Shown: positions 47,929 through 60,515 of the stretch, in pieces | Layout of the letters: every line of letters starts with the position of its first letter | How positions within the stretch are numbered: position 1 is the first letter of the stretch | Assembly (NCBI GenBank): GCA_008921705.1 | Contig: VFFE01007078.1 | Coordinates: forward strand, 1,546,507 to 1,610,506 | Length of the DNA stretch: 64,000 nt | Source: Burhinus oedicnemus | Taxonomy: Eukaryota; Chordata; Aves; Charadriiformes; Burhinidae | Direction: 5' to 3' | Program-made: the position numbers and the translations under genes | Notes under the pieces: generated by a model | Database searches by the model: none | What the model was told of the DNA's origin: nothing | Seen by the model: the letters and a program-made list of their open reading frames with translations, nothing else

Positions 47929-50900
47929 GTAAAGGATTCATGCTGCAGGTAATTTTGTTACTCATTTGGCATGCCTGGATCTAGAGGGGAATCTTGCTTC
48001 CATTTTTGCTATTTGAGTGCATTTAGCAGTTTGTTTTTGCGTATGTCACCAGAAAAATAGCTGGATTTGTATGTGCTACACCCTGGTTTAGGAATGTTTT
48101 TGGATTTATACCAAAATTAGTTAGACTCCATTTGGATGTAAAAAGAGACAGCTATACCAATTCCTTGTGATTGTTGCCACTCTTACAACATTCAGTAATC
48201 TTTAAAACTCAGGTAATAAATGCAAAGCTAGTTGTTGGAAGTCATGTTTTTCAAAGAAAGATTGAAAGGAAGACAGGAATTCTGTTGGTACACATAGGTG
48301 AATAAAAAAGTTAAATGGCTTATAACTTTTAAAATTCTATCATTTTGCATTTAAAAACTCACGATTTCAGAACTCTTGTGGTCAGTCAGCAATCCTGAGT
48401 CTCCTATAATCTGGCTATAGTGACTGTAACAACATGCACTTTGTTTTAATTTTAATTGGAGAAGCCTGCAGTTTCCATGTTGAAGGTTCTGGGTTGATTC
48501 CTGCTGACATCTCTATAGGCAGGCAAGGTTCATTATATATAGAGATGATTCACAGTCTTTCTGCTTTTTTGAGTGTTCTAAGTCTTCAATTTCTACCTAA
48601 AAATAGCCTGCAGCAGCACAATCTGTGGGGGTACTTTTAATCACTTGTAAACACAGATTACCAGAACACTTTTTTTTTTTTTTTTTTTAATGTGCTTAAC
48701 TTAAAGTAGTTTTAGCTGAATGGCAACTTGGCTTTTTAACAATAGTTTATGAAAATTTTAGTCAGACTATCTTGTTGTAATGAATTGTTCATGTCTCTAG
48801 CCTACACAGAAGAGATAACTGCTACAAGATCTCTAGACTGATTTTTCTGGGAAATGGGGCTCTAACTCCATGATATTCTTTGGTATGGAAAGTGTTTAAA
48901 ATCCATAACAAATATCTCTTTATATTCATATACCATGTGCTAGTTTGTCCAGACCTTTATTTCGCTGAATTGATCAAATAATCTAATGACTGCTATATGT
49001 GACTAAACACGGAGAGGTTCAAAAGCAGTATCTTAAATAATGAGGAATACGTGCATTTTTTGTGTTTGGAATAAGAATGAGCCTGATGTTATGGTTGTCT
49101 GATGTATGAAGAGTGAATTATAACTATGTGGGAATGAAGTCAGACTTTTCCACAATTTTTCACTACTAGAACACATAAAATTAATTAATTATTCATTTGG
49201 GAAGATAATTTTCATAGCTTTACAAAATAATATATTTATAATACTGTCTGCATGTAAGCATGAAATGTATTAGTAATTAATATTTCTGTTTCAAGAGATT
49301 AGATTTGTGTTTTATAGTCATCAAGAGCCTTTGTGCATCATTTAATCCCCTGTTGTCTGGGGAGGAGACAGCAAAATGACATCAGGAAATGCCAAATGAG
49401 CAAAGCTGTTTGACACTGCTTCTCATTACAATTTTATTAAACACAGCAAAACTGTATGGCCATAGGTACAATTCAACAGAGAGCTACAGCACTACCACTA
49501 TCTAGCTTTTTCCCATTTTGAAGTGATTATTACAGTACAAGTGTAGCTCTATTTCTTTTATTTCCTTCGGGAAAGCAGCAGGGAGAAACTTCCTAGATTT
49601 TGCTATAGGAGTTTGGAGATAAACATGGTTATATATCCAAAATGAGGGATTTTATAAAGGGAAACTGAAGTGTAAATGAACGTCATGGTCTGAAATATCC
49701 TTTTTTATAACCTCTGTCTTCAAGAATGTCATACTGAAAGCAGATCCCCATTTGTCTGTGATACTGTCTGGTAGATATGTGATATGTGAGGTACTGGTAT
49801 GTGACTCCGTAAATAATCTTTCCAGTGTGCATCATCAGTGAGGAAAAGCAAATTCACCGCATATGCAAAACATACCATGGTCTTAGTAAGACTTTCCCAG
49901 GGTAACCGCATGTAAATTTTGGACCTGGTAACTTATGTTAAATTTTAAACAATTATTTCATAGCAGTCTCTCAAAGAAGAAGTCACACTATACCTTTCTT
50001 GTAGGAAGTGTAAATTCTGAGAACTTTATACCATTTCTGTGAAATTTCCAGACAAGTTGTAGATGAAAAAAAATATAAGCACCAACTTTTTCCATAAAAA
50101 TAACAGCTAATTATTTTCAACATACAACATACATAATGTTTAAAGTATATGAACATCCTTGATTGTGCATATTAACTGTGAAATTTAGCACAACTACTCA
50201 GGGGAGTTACTGCTAGTGAAATTAATTGCGTATGTATCTGGTATTATTCCAAACTCAGGTGGTCCCAGATTTCCCCTAAAAATAATATAACTTAAAAGTG
50301 GTAAAGGCAGTCATAAATGAATGGTTTGTAAGCTACCTTACAAATGCAAAATACAGAGAGGTCCACTGGTTTTTATAGAAATCATACTCAGCTTTTAAGT
50401 GAAATGTTTTAGAAATTTCAATATGAACAAGAAATTTTAGTGGAAAAAGCTATTTAGGTGGAAAAAATTACTTTGGGATTCAAAGGGAGTTAAATTTGAT
50501 ATCTCAAGTATTAGGTATGGTGTGTGTAAAAAGTTAACGTGCGGTGTCATTGACCAGATCAGTACACCAGCATGCTGAGCATTGTACAAATTATGCTGTA
50601 AATATAGTCCCTGCTCCAAAGACTTTATATACTAAATGTATACTAATGTGTACTAGTGGCTAAATCTGAGAAAAGAAGTTGGTTAAAAAATATACACTTA
50701 GTTTGGACAGGCTGCGCAGGCAACTACAGACTAGTGAGTAGAAGTGAGAAAAACCAATTATTCACATGAAGAGAAGTATAGAAAGAAAAGTTTGAATTTA
50801 AGGTTCCTGAATTGGCTTTTCTTCTTGGGCTTGCCAGGATGAAAAGGTTGCAGAACTGTCTGAAGTGGCCTTTTGGCATTTCCCTAGCTGGTACAGACCC

Positions 50901-52333
50901 TTTAGAACAGTTCTACTTCTCTTTTGTCCCCACACCTCCCAACAGAGGTATGTTTCAGAGAAAAGTCAAAGCACTTCTGCACTCAGTGTTCAGTGCAGAG
51001 AGGATAGCCTAAATAAAAGCAGCACTCTGGAAAGCATTTTGAAAACTGACAGTTCAAAGAGAGTCAGGAAGTTCAAAGTTGCAGAGTCATAAATTAATCA
51101 TTTTTCATCCAGCACTTAAGTGCTATGTTTTTACTGTGTTTCTTCTTTTGATGTCAGCAGTCTGCCATATCTGTTAGCACAGCAGCACACAAGTTCATTC
51201 CCCATAGTAGTAATCTGACACTATTCATTTTGAATCCTATTGCACATTTTAGAAATAGAGAAATTTCACAGTTTCTTTGTATTTCAATTTTGTTTGAACA
51301 ACTGTGGTGAAAATAAAATAAGTTGTATTTCCCTCCCCTCCACAAAATACTGATCTTTGAATTTCTTTCCTGTTTATGTTAGCATTTGCCTTCCTAATTC
51401 TGCAAGCATTCAGACCTGTCATGTTGCAGGAATCAAGACATACATTTCCTATGGAGCCAATTAATTTCCATAAATTTAATCATTCTCTTTCAGTCTTTTA
51501 GTAGCATGTGAGAGGGTTCAGTGTTATTTTTATATTCTGTGTTAGAAACAGAGAAGAAAAATAACTTGCTTTCACGAGGTAGAAAGTAGCAATGGCTGGG
51601 ATGATTTTATACATATTCTTCTAATTGAGGTCAAGTAACTGGAATCTGTGTCTGATGTCATGCAGAACAGGCATGTGTTGTGGTTTAGAGTTATATTGCA
51701 GTGGGGTGGATTTCTAGAAAATCTGAGCACCTGGAGATCTCAGTGGCTGCCTGGGGAGCTGAGAGAGCTCAGCAGCTCCAGAAATGTAGAGGGTTTGGTT
51801 CTGTAGGATTATATCAGCAACCCATTTTATTCATATGAATGTGTGCAATAATACTGTATTGAGTGTTGTACACTGTCACCTGAATCTGAGTCTTGAGTTA
51901 GTAAATCTATGTTTGAAGTCTCTGTTAGAATGCCATTTTTTTTATGGAGTCAGTAAACAGAAACATAGCTGTTGTGTGACATATCTAATAGAAGCACTAG
52001 AAAATATTGTTTGTCTATTCATGAATAATATGCATACAAATAATTATTTATGTGTTTGGCAAGTTTAATTTATAACAAAAGAAAATTGAGATTTTATTTT
52101 GAATAACTAGGTATCAGTTTCAGACAATAAGCCAATGTGTGGCTTGCCTGATCACCATGCCCACGAATAAACATTTTGAAAATAAAGTGACAAGCACTAA
52201 GTAAAAACTTGATCTATATCCTGAACTTGATAGCGTGCTTTAAAAAGCTCCTAAAAGCTGAAGTATAGAGGAACCATACATTCAGTTAACTAACAGTTGA
52301 GTGTTGCTTGAACCACATCAACCACATCTTGTA
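47929..52333. other. No coding gene seen (4.4 kb)
   Basis: The stretch is AT-rich unique DNA with a T19 run at 48670-48688. The region 49100-50200 is especially AT-rich. No gene or family repeat was recognised. Confidence 0.55.
48670..48688. repeat. Poly(T) tract (T19)
   Basis: An uninterrupted T run follows CCAGAACAC. Confidence 0.95.
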
Positions 52334-52830
52334 GTGTGCCCCTCGTTACAAGAAAGACATTGAGATTCTGGAGTGTGTCCAGAGAAGGGCAACGAAGCTG
52401 CTGAGGGGTCTGGAGCACAAGTCTTATGAGGAGCGGCTGAGGGAACTGGGGTTGTTTAGCCTGGAGAAAAGGAGGCTGAGGGGAGACCTTATCGCTCGCT
52501 ACAACTACCTGAGAGGAGGTTGTAGAGAGGTGGAGGTCGATCTCTTCTCCCAAATAACAAGTGATAGGACAAGAGGAAATGGCCTCAAGTTATGCCAGGG
52601 GAGGGTTAGGTTGGACATCAGGAAAAATTACTTCACTGAAAGGGTTATCAGACATTGGAGCAGGCTGCCCAGGGATGTGGTGGAATTACCATCCCTGGAG
52701 GTATTTAAAAGCTGGGTAGACGTAGTGTGTAGGGACATGGTTTAATGGTGGTTTTGGCAGTGTTAGGTTAATGGTTGGACTCGATGATCTTAAAGGTCCC
52801 TTCCAATCTAGATGATTCTATGACTCTAAC
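52334..52830 (+). mobile_element. CR1 LINE 3' fragment, sense orientation
   Basis: About 500 bp runs from the end of ORF2 (AGAGAAGGGCAACGAAGCTG, GGAGCGGCTGAGGGAACTGG) through a segment reading [22 protein letters not shown] to the 3' end GGTTGGACTCGATGATC and AGGTCCCTTCC, with a GATTCTATGACTCT tail. It is 5'-truncated. The 98-codon open stretch 52452-52745 is the remnant of ORF2. It is in the opposite orientation to the other three CR1 copies. Confidence 0.95.
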
Positions 52831-55800
52831 ACTGATTAGGTTGGTAATTATAGTTTTAAACATGCTTGACCATGGATATGAGATCTTTTTGAGTTTTGAA
52901 ACAGAGAAAGAAGTTTGAGGTAGCGGTTTGTGGATCCTGGAGTTTCAAAGTGTACTGGTCAGATTAGCTAGTTAGATGAACTGGAATTCCTTCTTCTCCA
53001 TGTCAGCATTGAGGAGAGCCTATCTAGAAGTGCTGGTATCACTCTGAACAGTCATCTGAGGCAGAGATGTAACTTGTTTGCTTTCCCTTCAGATTATACA
53101 TATATAACTAGCATAGTTGTAGCTGACCAAAAAAGAAAAGAAAAGAAATGGGCAAAGGCTGACAGTACTGCTTGATAACTTTCTTTCTAGATTTAGTGAG
53201 TCATAAAGGTTCAGAAGACACAGAACTATCAAGGATGTGTATTTAAACAAGTTGTATGTTCAGTTCACTTGTACTGATGATCTCCTGTGTAGGGAACTTG
53301 GAAAAGAAATTGCTGCTGAAATCATCTTGCTTAGTGGACACTGCAGAATGCTAAAGTCTATGAAATAAGTCTCCCTAAGGGGCTACAGTTGAGGATGATT
53401 GCAGCAAGTTAAAAACCAAGCCCATCCATATTTATTTTTCCATTCATTCTTTTGTCAGGCAGAGGAGATCGCTCCGTATCCCCTGCTCCGAGTGGTACTC
53501 ACCCTGACTCTCATGGTGCAGTGGCACTGGCTGAGGATGAAGGGAGGGAACTGCTTGTTCATGTCTGTTCTTGTGCTCAAGGAAAGAATACATGTTGTCC
53601 TAAAGCAGAAAGCAGTAGATCATCCTCAAAGCAGTTTGTAGATTGTTTGTTAGATACATGTTTATAGAGAAATGTTTGTAGGTTATTATTTTTAATACCA
53701 GTGGGACTACATCACCATCTAATTTGTCATCTTTTATAGCATAGCCTTAGACAACACAATGCCCCAAAACACCACCAGTAAGCTTAGGATCTTTCCATAT
53801 GTAGACCTAAAGAGTTTTACTTAAAATTGTTTTCATTGACAATTCAAGTGTTAAATATTTATCATCCTTATCTATAATATGTCTCTACCCTTACCATGTC
53901 TTTTACATAATGAAGACTTTTCCAGTGTGATCTATTGACTAATTTATCAAATTCCCATTGACTGAAAAACAATTTAAAATGAGGGAAGGAAGTTCTTCAA
54001 AGACTTGCAGAGATTCCACTTTCATTCATTACACAAGAAAGGAACTCGGAGCAGGGACTAAAGTTTGCCCTTAATGTCAGTAGCTGGTAGTATTTGAGGG
54101 GGTGGAGGGGCTGAAATAAAAGGCATTAATTAGTTAATATAGAGATACGTTCCTTGTCAGCACGCACACTCGCCTTTCCAAGCTTCTAAGAGAAACAAAA
54201 AGCAATCTGGTGGCACCTTTTATCATTGACTCGCCTTCATTTTTTGTTTTTTGAAAGACCCATATAATTCCTGCTTAAATAGGCAATCTGTGTTATTCAT
54301 GAGAATATACATGGCTCTGAAATGTGGCTAAATGTATCGGATTAGATAAATAGGACTCAGTATCCTGCTTCTGTGTGAGGCTTCTCTCATTTTGCAATCT
54401 GAGGCCTCCTTTTCAGGACATTTTTGAATAACCTAGTCCAGATAGTGGAGCAATGCAGGCAGATTATCTTCCATGTGATGATAAGCAAAGGGATTTTTTT
54501 CTTAATGCTTGTTGTCTACTACATAACAAAATTATAGATTTTAGAAAATTTGTAATGTTTGGACTTGGTTTAGATTGAATTTCTTTTCAGATGAAAGCAG
54601 TATAATGGTAGGGCGGCTTCTAACGTCAGTTAAAATACTCACTATCTCCAGTTTCCCAGGCAATGAAGCAACAGGGACAGCACTGCTTAGTCTGTTGTAA
54701 TCAAGGGATGACAGCTTGCAAATTGCTGAGTCAGCTGGCTTGCAAGATGCCACAAGAGCCAGCAGGCAGGCTGCATTGCGGGGATATCCCAGAGCCCCAG
54801 ACCTCAAGAAGAATACATGTTCCTAGCATCATAGCAGACTAATTGAAAGTCCAAAGAACAGTTTTTATGTTAATTTCAGGGACAGGTCAGAGAGAGATAT
54901 TGCCATTATGTTACTGTAAACTTCATTCATTTACGGATTTGGTGCTTCAAGTACAGAAATTTCTGCCTGTTTAGTTTCAGAGTAAAAAAAAAAGTCACTG
55001 TAACAAATATTTTAAACTTTGTCCTATAAATGCAGAGTAAGGAACAATGGGTAAGAAGTTCAAAATGGGAAGTATGAAGTGAGGCTTTCATGTTAGCAGC
55101 ATTTCTCTTAATGATCTCATAATATCCCACTTTAACAATGTTTTTCTTAAGCTAGAAAAAAAGATTTATAGGTTTACTAAATAAAATCTGCTCTAACATG
55201 TTTTAAGATGCAGTTAAACAAGGTAATAATTGTCCTTTTACATGGGAGAAAAGAATTTTCTTGAGATTGACTGCTTTTCTGGAGATGAAACATATGTGAA
55301 AGCAGAGCAAAGACTGAAAACATAGTTTGTTTCTGCTGTGTTTATGCAGGTTAGGTTTTTTGTATTTTAAACTTGCACTCTGAGTGCTGGAGGAAAACAA
55401 GAACACCGCACAGTTTTGCCTGGCTAAGCTACACTATGAAAAGTAAAAACAGAGCAAGAGGAAAATGGCATGTTAGAGATGGACAGAATGGGGATACAAG
55501 TTCTGCATTCCAGATGACGTCTGGAGTATAGCCAAAGCAGATAGCAGGGAAAATTTTATATGGACCTTCCCACAGGGATTAGTCCCTAAAATTAAAAAAA
55601 AAAAAGCCCTTGAGATCAAATCCGTGTCCTGGAGGACAGCAATGTCCAGAAACAAAGAGGAAGAATCTGTGTTGATACATTTTTCTCCTTTTAATACATC
55701 TGTTCCTAGAAGGTGTACAGTACCCTGTAGCAGCATAAAATTATGCTTTTTTTTTTTTTTTCTGAATAGATCAGCCAAAAAACCCCAATGGTTGGAATAG

Positions 55801-58800
55801 TACTTTCTTTTCTTATTTTATTCTCACGTCATGTGTGGCTTCCAGATTTTTGGTGCCTTGATGCTAGGCCTGGATTTCTCTTTCTTCTCAGTACCAGGCA
55901 AGTGCATTTGGAAGCCTCAAGCACCCTCAGTTAGTCAAGTGTCTGTAATTTGTGGATTTTGCAAGGTCTTTACTTCTTTTCTAGACTACTAGTAAACCAT
56001 GTTGATGCACAGACTTTTCTCTACATCATTTTGAGTTCCTCAAAATTATTTGTTATTATTAGAGCACCCTCAGCCACTTGCAACAGACAATCAGTGGGTT
56101 TAAATCTTTGCCAGATAGAAAACTAAGACTAATTGCCCTTTAGGTAGCAGGATGCAATGTAGGCTCTTTCGGGGAAGTCTCCTTCACTTGCAGTTTGCCC
56201 TGAGCTCTGTGTACACTTCCTTTAATGCACAGTGAGGGCTTAGGAATCAACCACTTTGCCAATACAATAGGGAAAGTTTCACACCGTACCTAACACACAG
56301 AAAGTCCTCTCTCTCTTCTGCCTTGGGGAATAATGATCTGTCGCATGAGGATACTGGGGAGACTAGTTAATGATTAAAAAAGCCCCACTTTTGAAGTGAA
56401 GATGAACAACATTTCATCTACTAGGTTTTTCCTTTCCACTTATTTTTTATGTCTGTTTCATCCTAATTTGATATTACTTTCCTTTTCATTCCTCTTTTCC
56501 ATGGCTTGTTTACCCCTTTCTATACAATTGATACTGTTTCAATGCCATCTTTAAGACTTTCGCTTTTGTAACTCACCTGTGAACTAACATGGAATTGGGT
56601 TAAAATAAAATTTGTGCTATATTCATAAGTAATACCAAGAAAAGGATACTGTACTTCCTGAGTCTAAAGTATATTTTTATAGGTAGGTGAGTTATAAAAC
56701 CTCTGAAATAGGAGGCTATTAGAATAGAAATGCTGACATAAATGTTACTGGAATGACCTGACTGGAAGGAACTGAACTTAAAGTTCTCTGAAAATAATGA
56801 GGAGTTTAAGTATTGCTACAATAACACAATACTGGTATTTTAATTTTAAATGTTAGAAGTTGAGCATCTGGATTTACTTGATTTTCTCTAGGCTGTTCTG
56901 TACTCAGCTCTGCTAAGTCTCTTAACCCTTGACTGCCTGCAATGACTCACGGCTGCCCTGGATAACTGCATACCTAAACAGGCACTGGGAAGAGATCACA
57001 TAGCGTTAAATTCAGCACACAAGCCGCTGCTTCTTAAATTAAAAGAAGCAGTTCTATTATCAATCAAGTGAAGAAATTCACAAGCAGGAACAGAAAAGTT
57101 GCTATCTGCCAGCTTCCCTAAAAAGAGAAGGCACACACCAACTTATCCCTGCAAATTTCTGCAGCTGGTACTTTTTGCGGATGGCAGAACAGCCCTAATC
57201 ATTCATCTCTGTACTTTGGCACTAATCAAACTAACTGGTTTCACGTTTATCCCAAGGTTGTCCAGAAGCTGGTTGTATAGCTTCATAAATTCAAACTATA
57301 ATTACATTTAAATAAGCTATTTATTTTAAAGGAAATACCAAGGCCCTCATCTTATACTCTCTTTACCTGCATTGGTAACTACATAGAGTAGAGGATGTAA
57401 CTAGGTTAAAAATAGTAATTGTCTGGTGATATTTCCAGAAATCTTTAAGGTGACTGTTCTGTGTTGGATCAACAGTGTGCAGTGAGCCAGACAATCTCGT
57501 GCCCCTGTGATTATAGTCCAACATCTGATTCCGCACTTGCAAGAAACTGCTCAAACAGGCATTCAGTTAATGTCAAAGAAATTGATAATAGTGCGAGGAT
57601 TTTCATCCTCAGAGCACCCTTTTAAAGAAAGGCCTAAAATATTGCTGCTGGCAGAAAGGGAGATACACTGACAATTCCTAAGGAAGGATTAGCATTGCCT
57701 TTCCTGTCTGTGAGTCAGCTTTAGCTGACTTGCCCTTTTGTTCTTTAGTATTTGCTTTTGCATTTTCATTGATGTTGAGCCCTTAGTGGGCAGAGACAGT
57801 GATTAAATTCTTCCCAAGGCTCTGAAGTGGGATATGGCAGTTGAAGGATGATAATTCAGTGAATGGCTGTGCAATTCAACCAGACGAGGCCATGCAGATG
57901 TACTGTGGCAGCATTGTACGATACCCTAGAATTTCATAGCCTTCCACAATGAACAGAGCTGGTTTTTTTAGTCCTTTATTGGTGATGCAGTTATCCTGGT
58001 GGTTTTGATGGCTGTCAGATCTTATTTCCTATTCACATTGAAATTAACTATGCCAAAACGATTAAGCTCGCTAAGGTAATGTAAGCTGCAAGAGTTTCAA
58101 ATGACTAGGCTGACAATTAATGGAAGGGACTGTTCAAGGAGAGGCATTTTCATCCTTCATATGTTGTAATAAGTTGTCAAGGCTGAAACCTTTTTTGTTT
58201 TTTTTTTTTTAAAAAGCTAGATGTTAAGAAAAATGAGTGCTTACTAGCATAGGATGAGAAAGCTAACCATTTTAAAAGTGAAAAACAAACCTCTTAATTG
58301 TTAAATTCAACGGACAGACAGTGACTCTGCTTATTAGCTAGGATGATGATATACATTTTTCACTGTAGGCTGCTGACAAGCAATCCTGCTGACTCCCCCA
58401 GTTAGGTTATACTTGTTTTGCGGGAGGCTAGCAGCAATCATTGCTCATTGCGCTGCTGCCTGCCCTTTTGGCCAATATGAGCTTTGGAATCTCACCACTA
58501 TTTCTAGCAATGGTTAAACATCCTACCTCACATGGAGCTGATTTCTAGTGCCCTCCACCCTGCCGCAGCTTTCCATGGGCAGCAGCACGCCAGTGTGCCA
58601 GCCTAAGGAGAGCTTTGTAAGGGGAAGTCTTGGTGGTTTTGTGTTTTGTGATGGAATTCTGAATAATGTGACAGCACTTTGTGGGCAAGAACAGGGCATT
58701 TCAGCTCCTACTTCTTCAGTGCAAAGGTAACAGTCGACAAATGGAATGTGTGCCTGAAGGGAGATAGTTGCGATACAGCTGTGTAGTGTTCACTATTTTC

Positions 58801-60140
58801 AATTGGTAAATGGGGGCTAACAATGTCATCTCTGTAGGTCTAGGAAGCACTTTTCTCATTCTTTCTTCTCACTTCTGCTCTTCTTTGCCCAAACCTTTCT
58901 GACAAGCCAGCCCTCCACATCTTCCTGCTCTAATCTCTAATATCCATCCAGTAACCTGTTAATGAGAATTCTTTGTATTGTTTCCCTGCCACATAAACAC
59001 CTGCAGTTGCCACCTTCTAATCTTTTTGTGGTACTAGGGCATTCTGTGTATGAAAGGCAAGAAAGAATTGCTTGAAAATCACTGGCCAATCTGTATGATT
59101 GAGACGTTCCTAGGGTTACTCTGCTATGGCCCTACTTTAGCTAGCATCTTTCCCTGACCAGATGTAAGTGGTCACCCAGACCCTTGCAATGTCAAATGTT
59201 TAGTCTTGCAGAAGAACAAAATAAAAAATGTCATTAAAAATTTGAAAATGGAGAGAAATTTGTTAGCAATAACTGCCTCCTCTCTAAGCCAAGCAATGGG
59301 AAAGTGGCGTCATTCACTTTGCTGCACTGCGCACATAGTGACATTTTCAGAATGATTATTGAGAGCACAAAGTGTGAGGAGTTTTCATGCAGCTCCATTC
59401 AGAGTCATACAGACAGTTTATTTTGGACTGGTATAAAGGAAAATGCTGCAGGATTGGCTTCAAGTTGAAATCAAATTAACAATGCAAATTAGCGTCTTCT
59501 AGCCAGGGATCTCAGCAGCTACCAAACTGGCTGCCCAAACAGCATCCTGTTACTGTGAAGGATGCTATTCCTTCACTTAAGAGGATAGTGAAGGTAATTA
59601 AATTATAACCAGGAAAAAAGCACTGCATTACAGTGAGCATTAATTCCCATACTTGTCAATAATGTCAGCAAAGAATGTAGAGACTAAATAGACAAAGAGA
59701 CTAAATTGTACTCCTGAGGCTGTTCTCACTGGAGATGGTTAAGCCAGTCCTTGTGCAAATGCAGGGTTTGTAATACTTGTGTGCTTGTTCAGTGTGTGAA
59801 TAGCCCCTAGGGCTGTGAATATATATTCACCTTTCTTGTGATAACCTTACCTCTGTTATTCCAGTAAAATGAATTCAGCTTCTGTTCACTTGTGTAAATG
59901 GTAGAAATCAAGACATCTGTCACAGTAGTTTAAAAACTTTGCTTATAAACATGTGCAAATGGGAAGCATCTAAGAGGCAACAGAACTGCAGAAACGGAAG
60001 ATGGGTCTATAGTCTATAGTCTATCACTGGCTGAGTGAATAGACAATAAGAAGTGATTACAAAGACAAATTTCATTCTAGAACATAAAAGGGTATCATAA
60101 CTCAAACAGAGGAGGTGGTTCCCTTACTCAATAACAGGCA
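52831..60140. other. No coding gene seen (7.3 kb)
   Basis: A short (AAAAG)n patch lies at 53130-53148, an A11 run at about 55592-55602 and a T15 run near 55747-55761. Parts of 57.5-59.7 kb lack repeats and carry clustered transcription-factor-like words, including ATGCAAAT at 59482-59489 and TGAGTCA near 57711. No protein-coding exon was recognised. Confidence 0.5.
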
Positions 60141-60515
60141 TCATTCAGGTTGGAAGGCAGCTTGGAAGGTCTGTAGTCCAACCCACCTCTGAAAGCAGGG
60201 CTTATTTCAAGATTAGAGCAGATTGCTCAAGGCATTGTCCAGTTGAGTTTTGAATATCTTCCAGGCTGGAGATTGCACAGCCTCCATTAGCGATATATTC
60301 CAGTGTTTCACCCTCACTGTGAAGAATTCCTATTAATGATTGAAGAGAAATTTTCCTTGCTGCAACTTGCAACTGTTGATTCTTGTGCTTCTGTTGGTTT
60401 TGGCCACTCTCGCAGTTGCATGAAGTGTTTTATCTCAGTTGCATGTCAGAGCTTCATACCTAGCTCTGCGCAAACAAGTGGCCTATCTCCAGTTAGTATA
60501 TCCACTGCAGACCCT
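60141..60515 (-). mobile_element. Old, diverged CR1 LINE fragment, antisense
   Basis: Bases 60141-60345 follow the CR1 3' layout in reverse (AGGTTGGAAGGCAGCTTGG, GGTCTGTAGTCCAACCCACC, CAGTGTTTCACCCTCACTGT, GAAGAATTCCT) with many substitutions and small indels. It is clearly older than the copies at 31963 and 52334. The right edge is uncertain. Confidence 0.8.

Noticed and set aside
53452..53667. Overlapping 80- and 71-codon frames (one with RGD and many Cys), and a strong - strand donor GTCAGG|GTGAGT near 53503
   Set aside because: No matching acceptor at a sensible distance and no recognisable protein; too weak to list as an exon.
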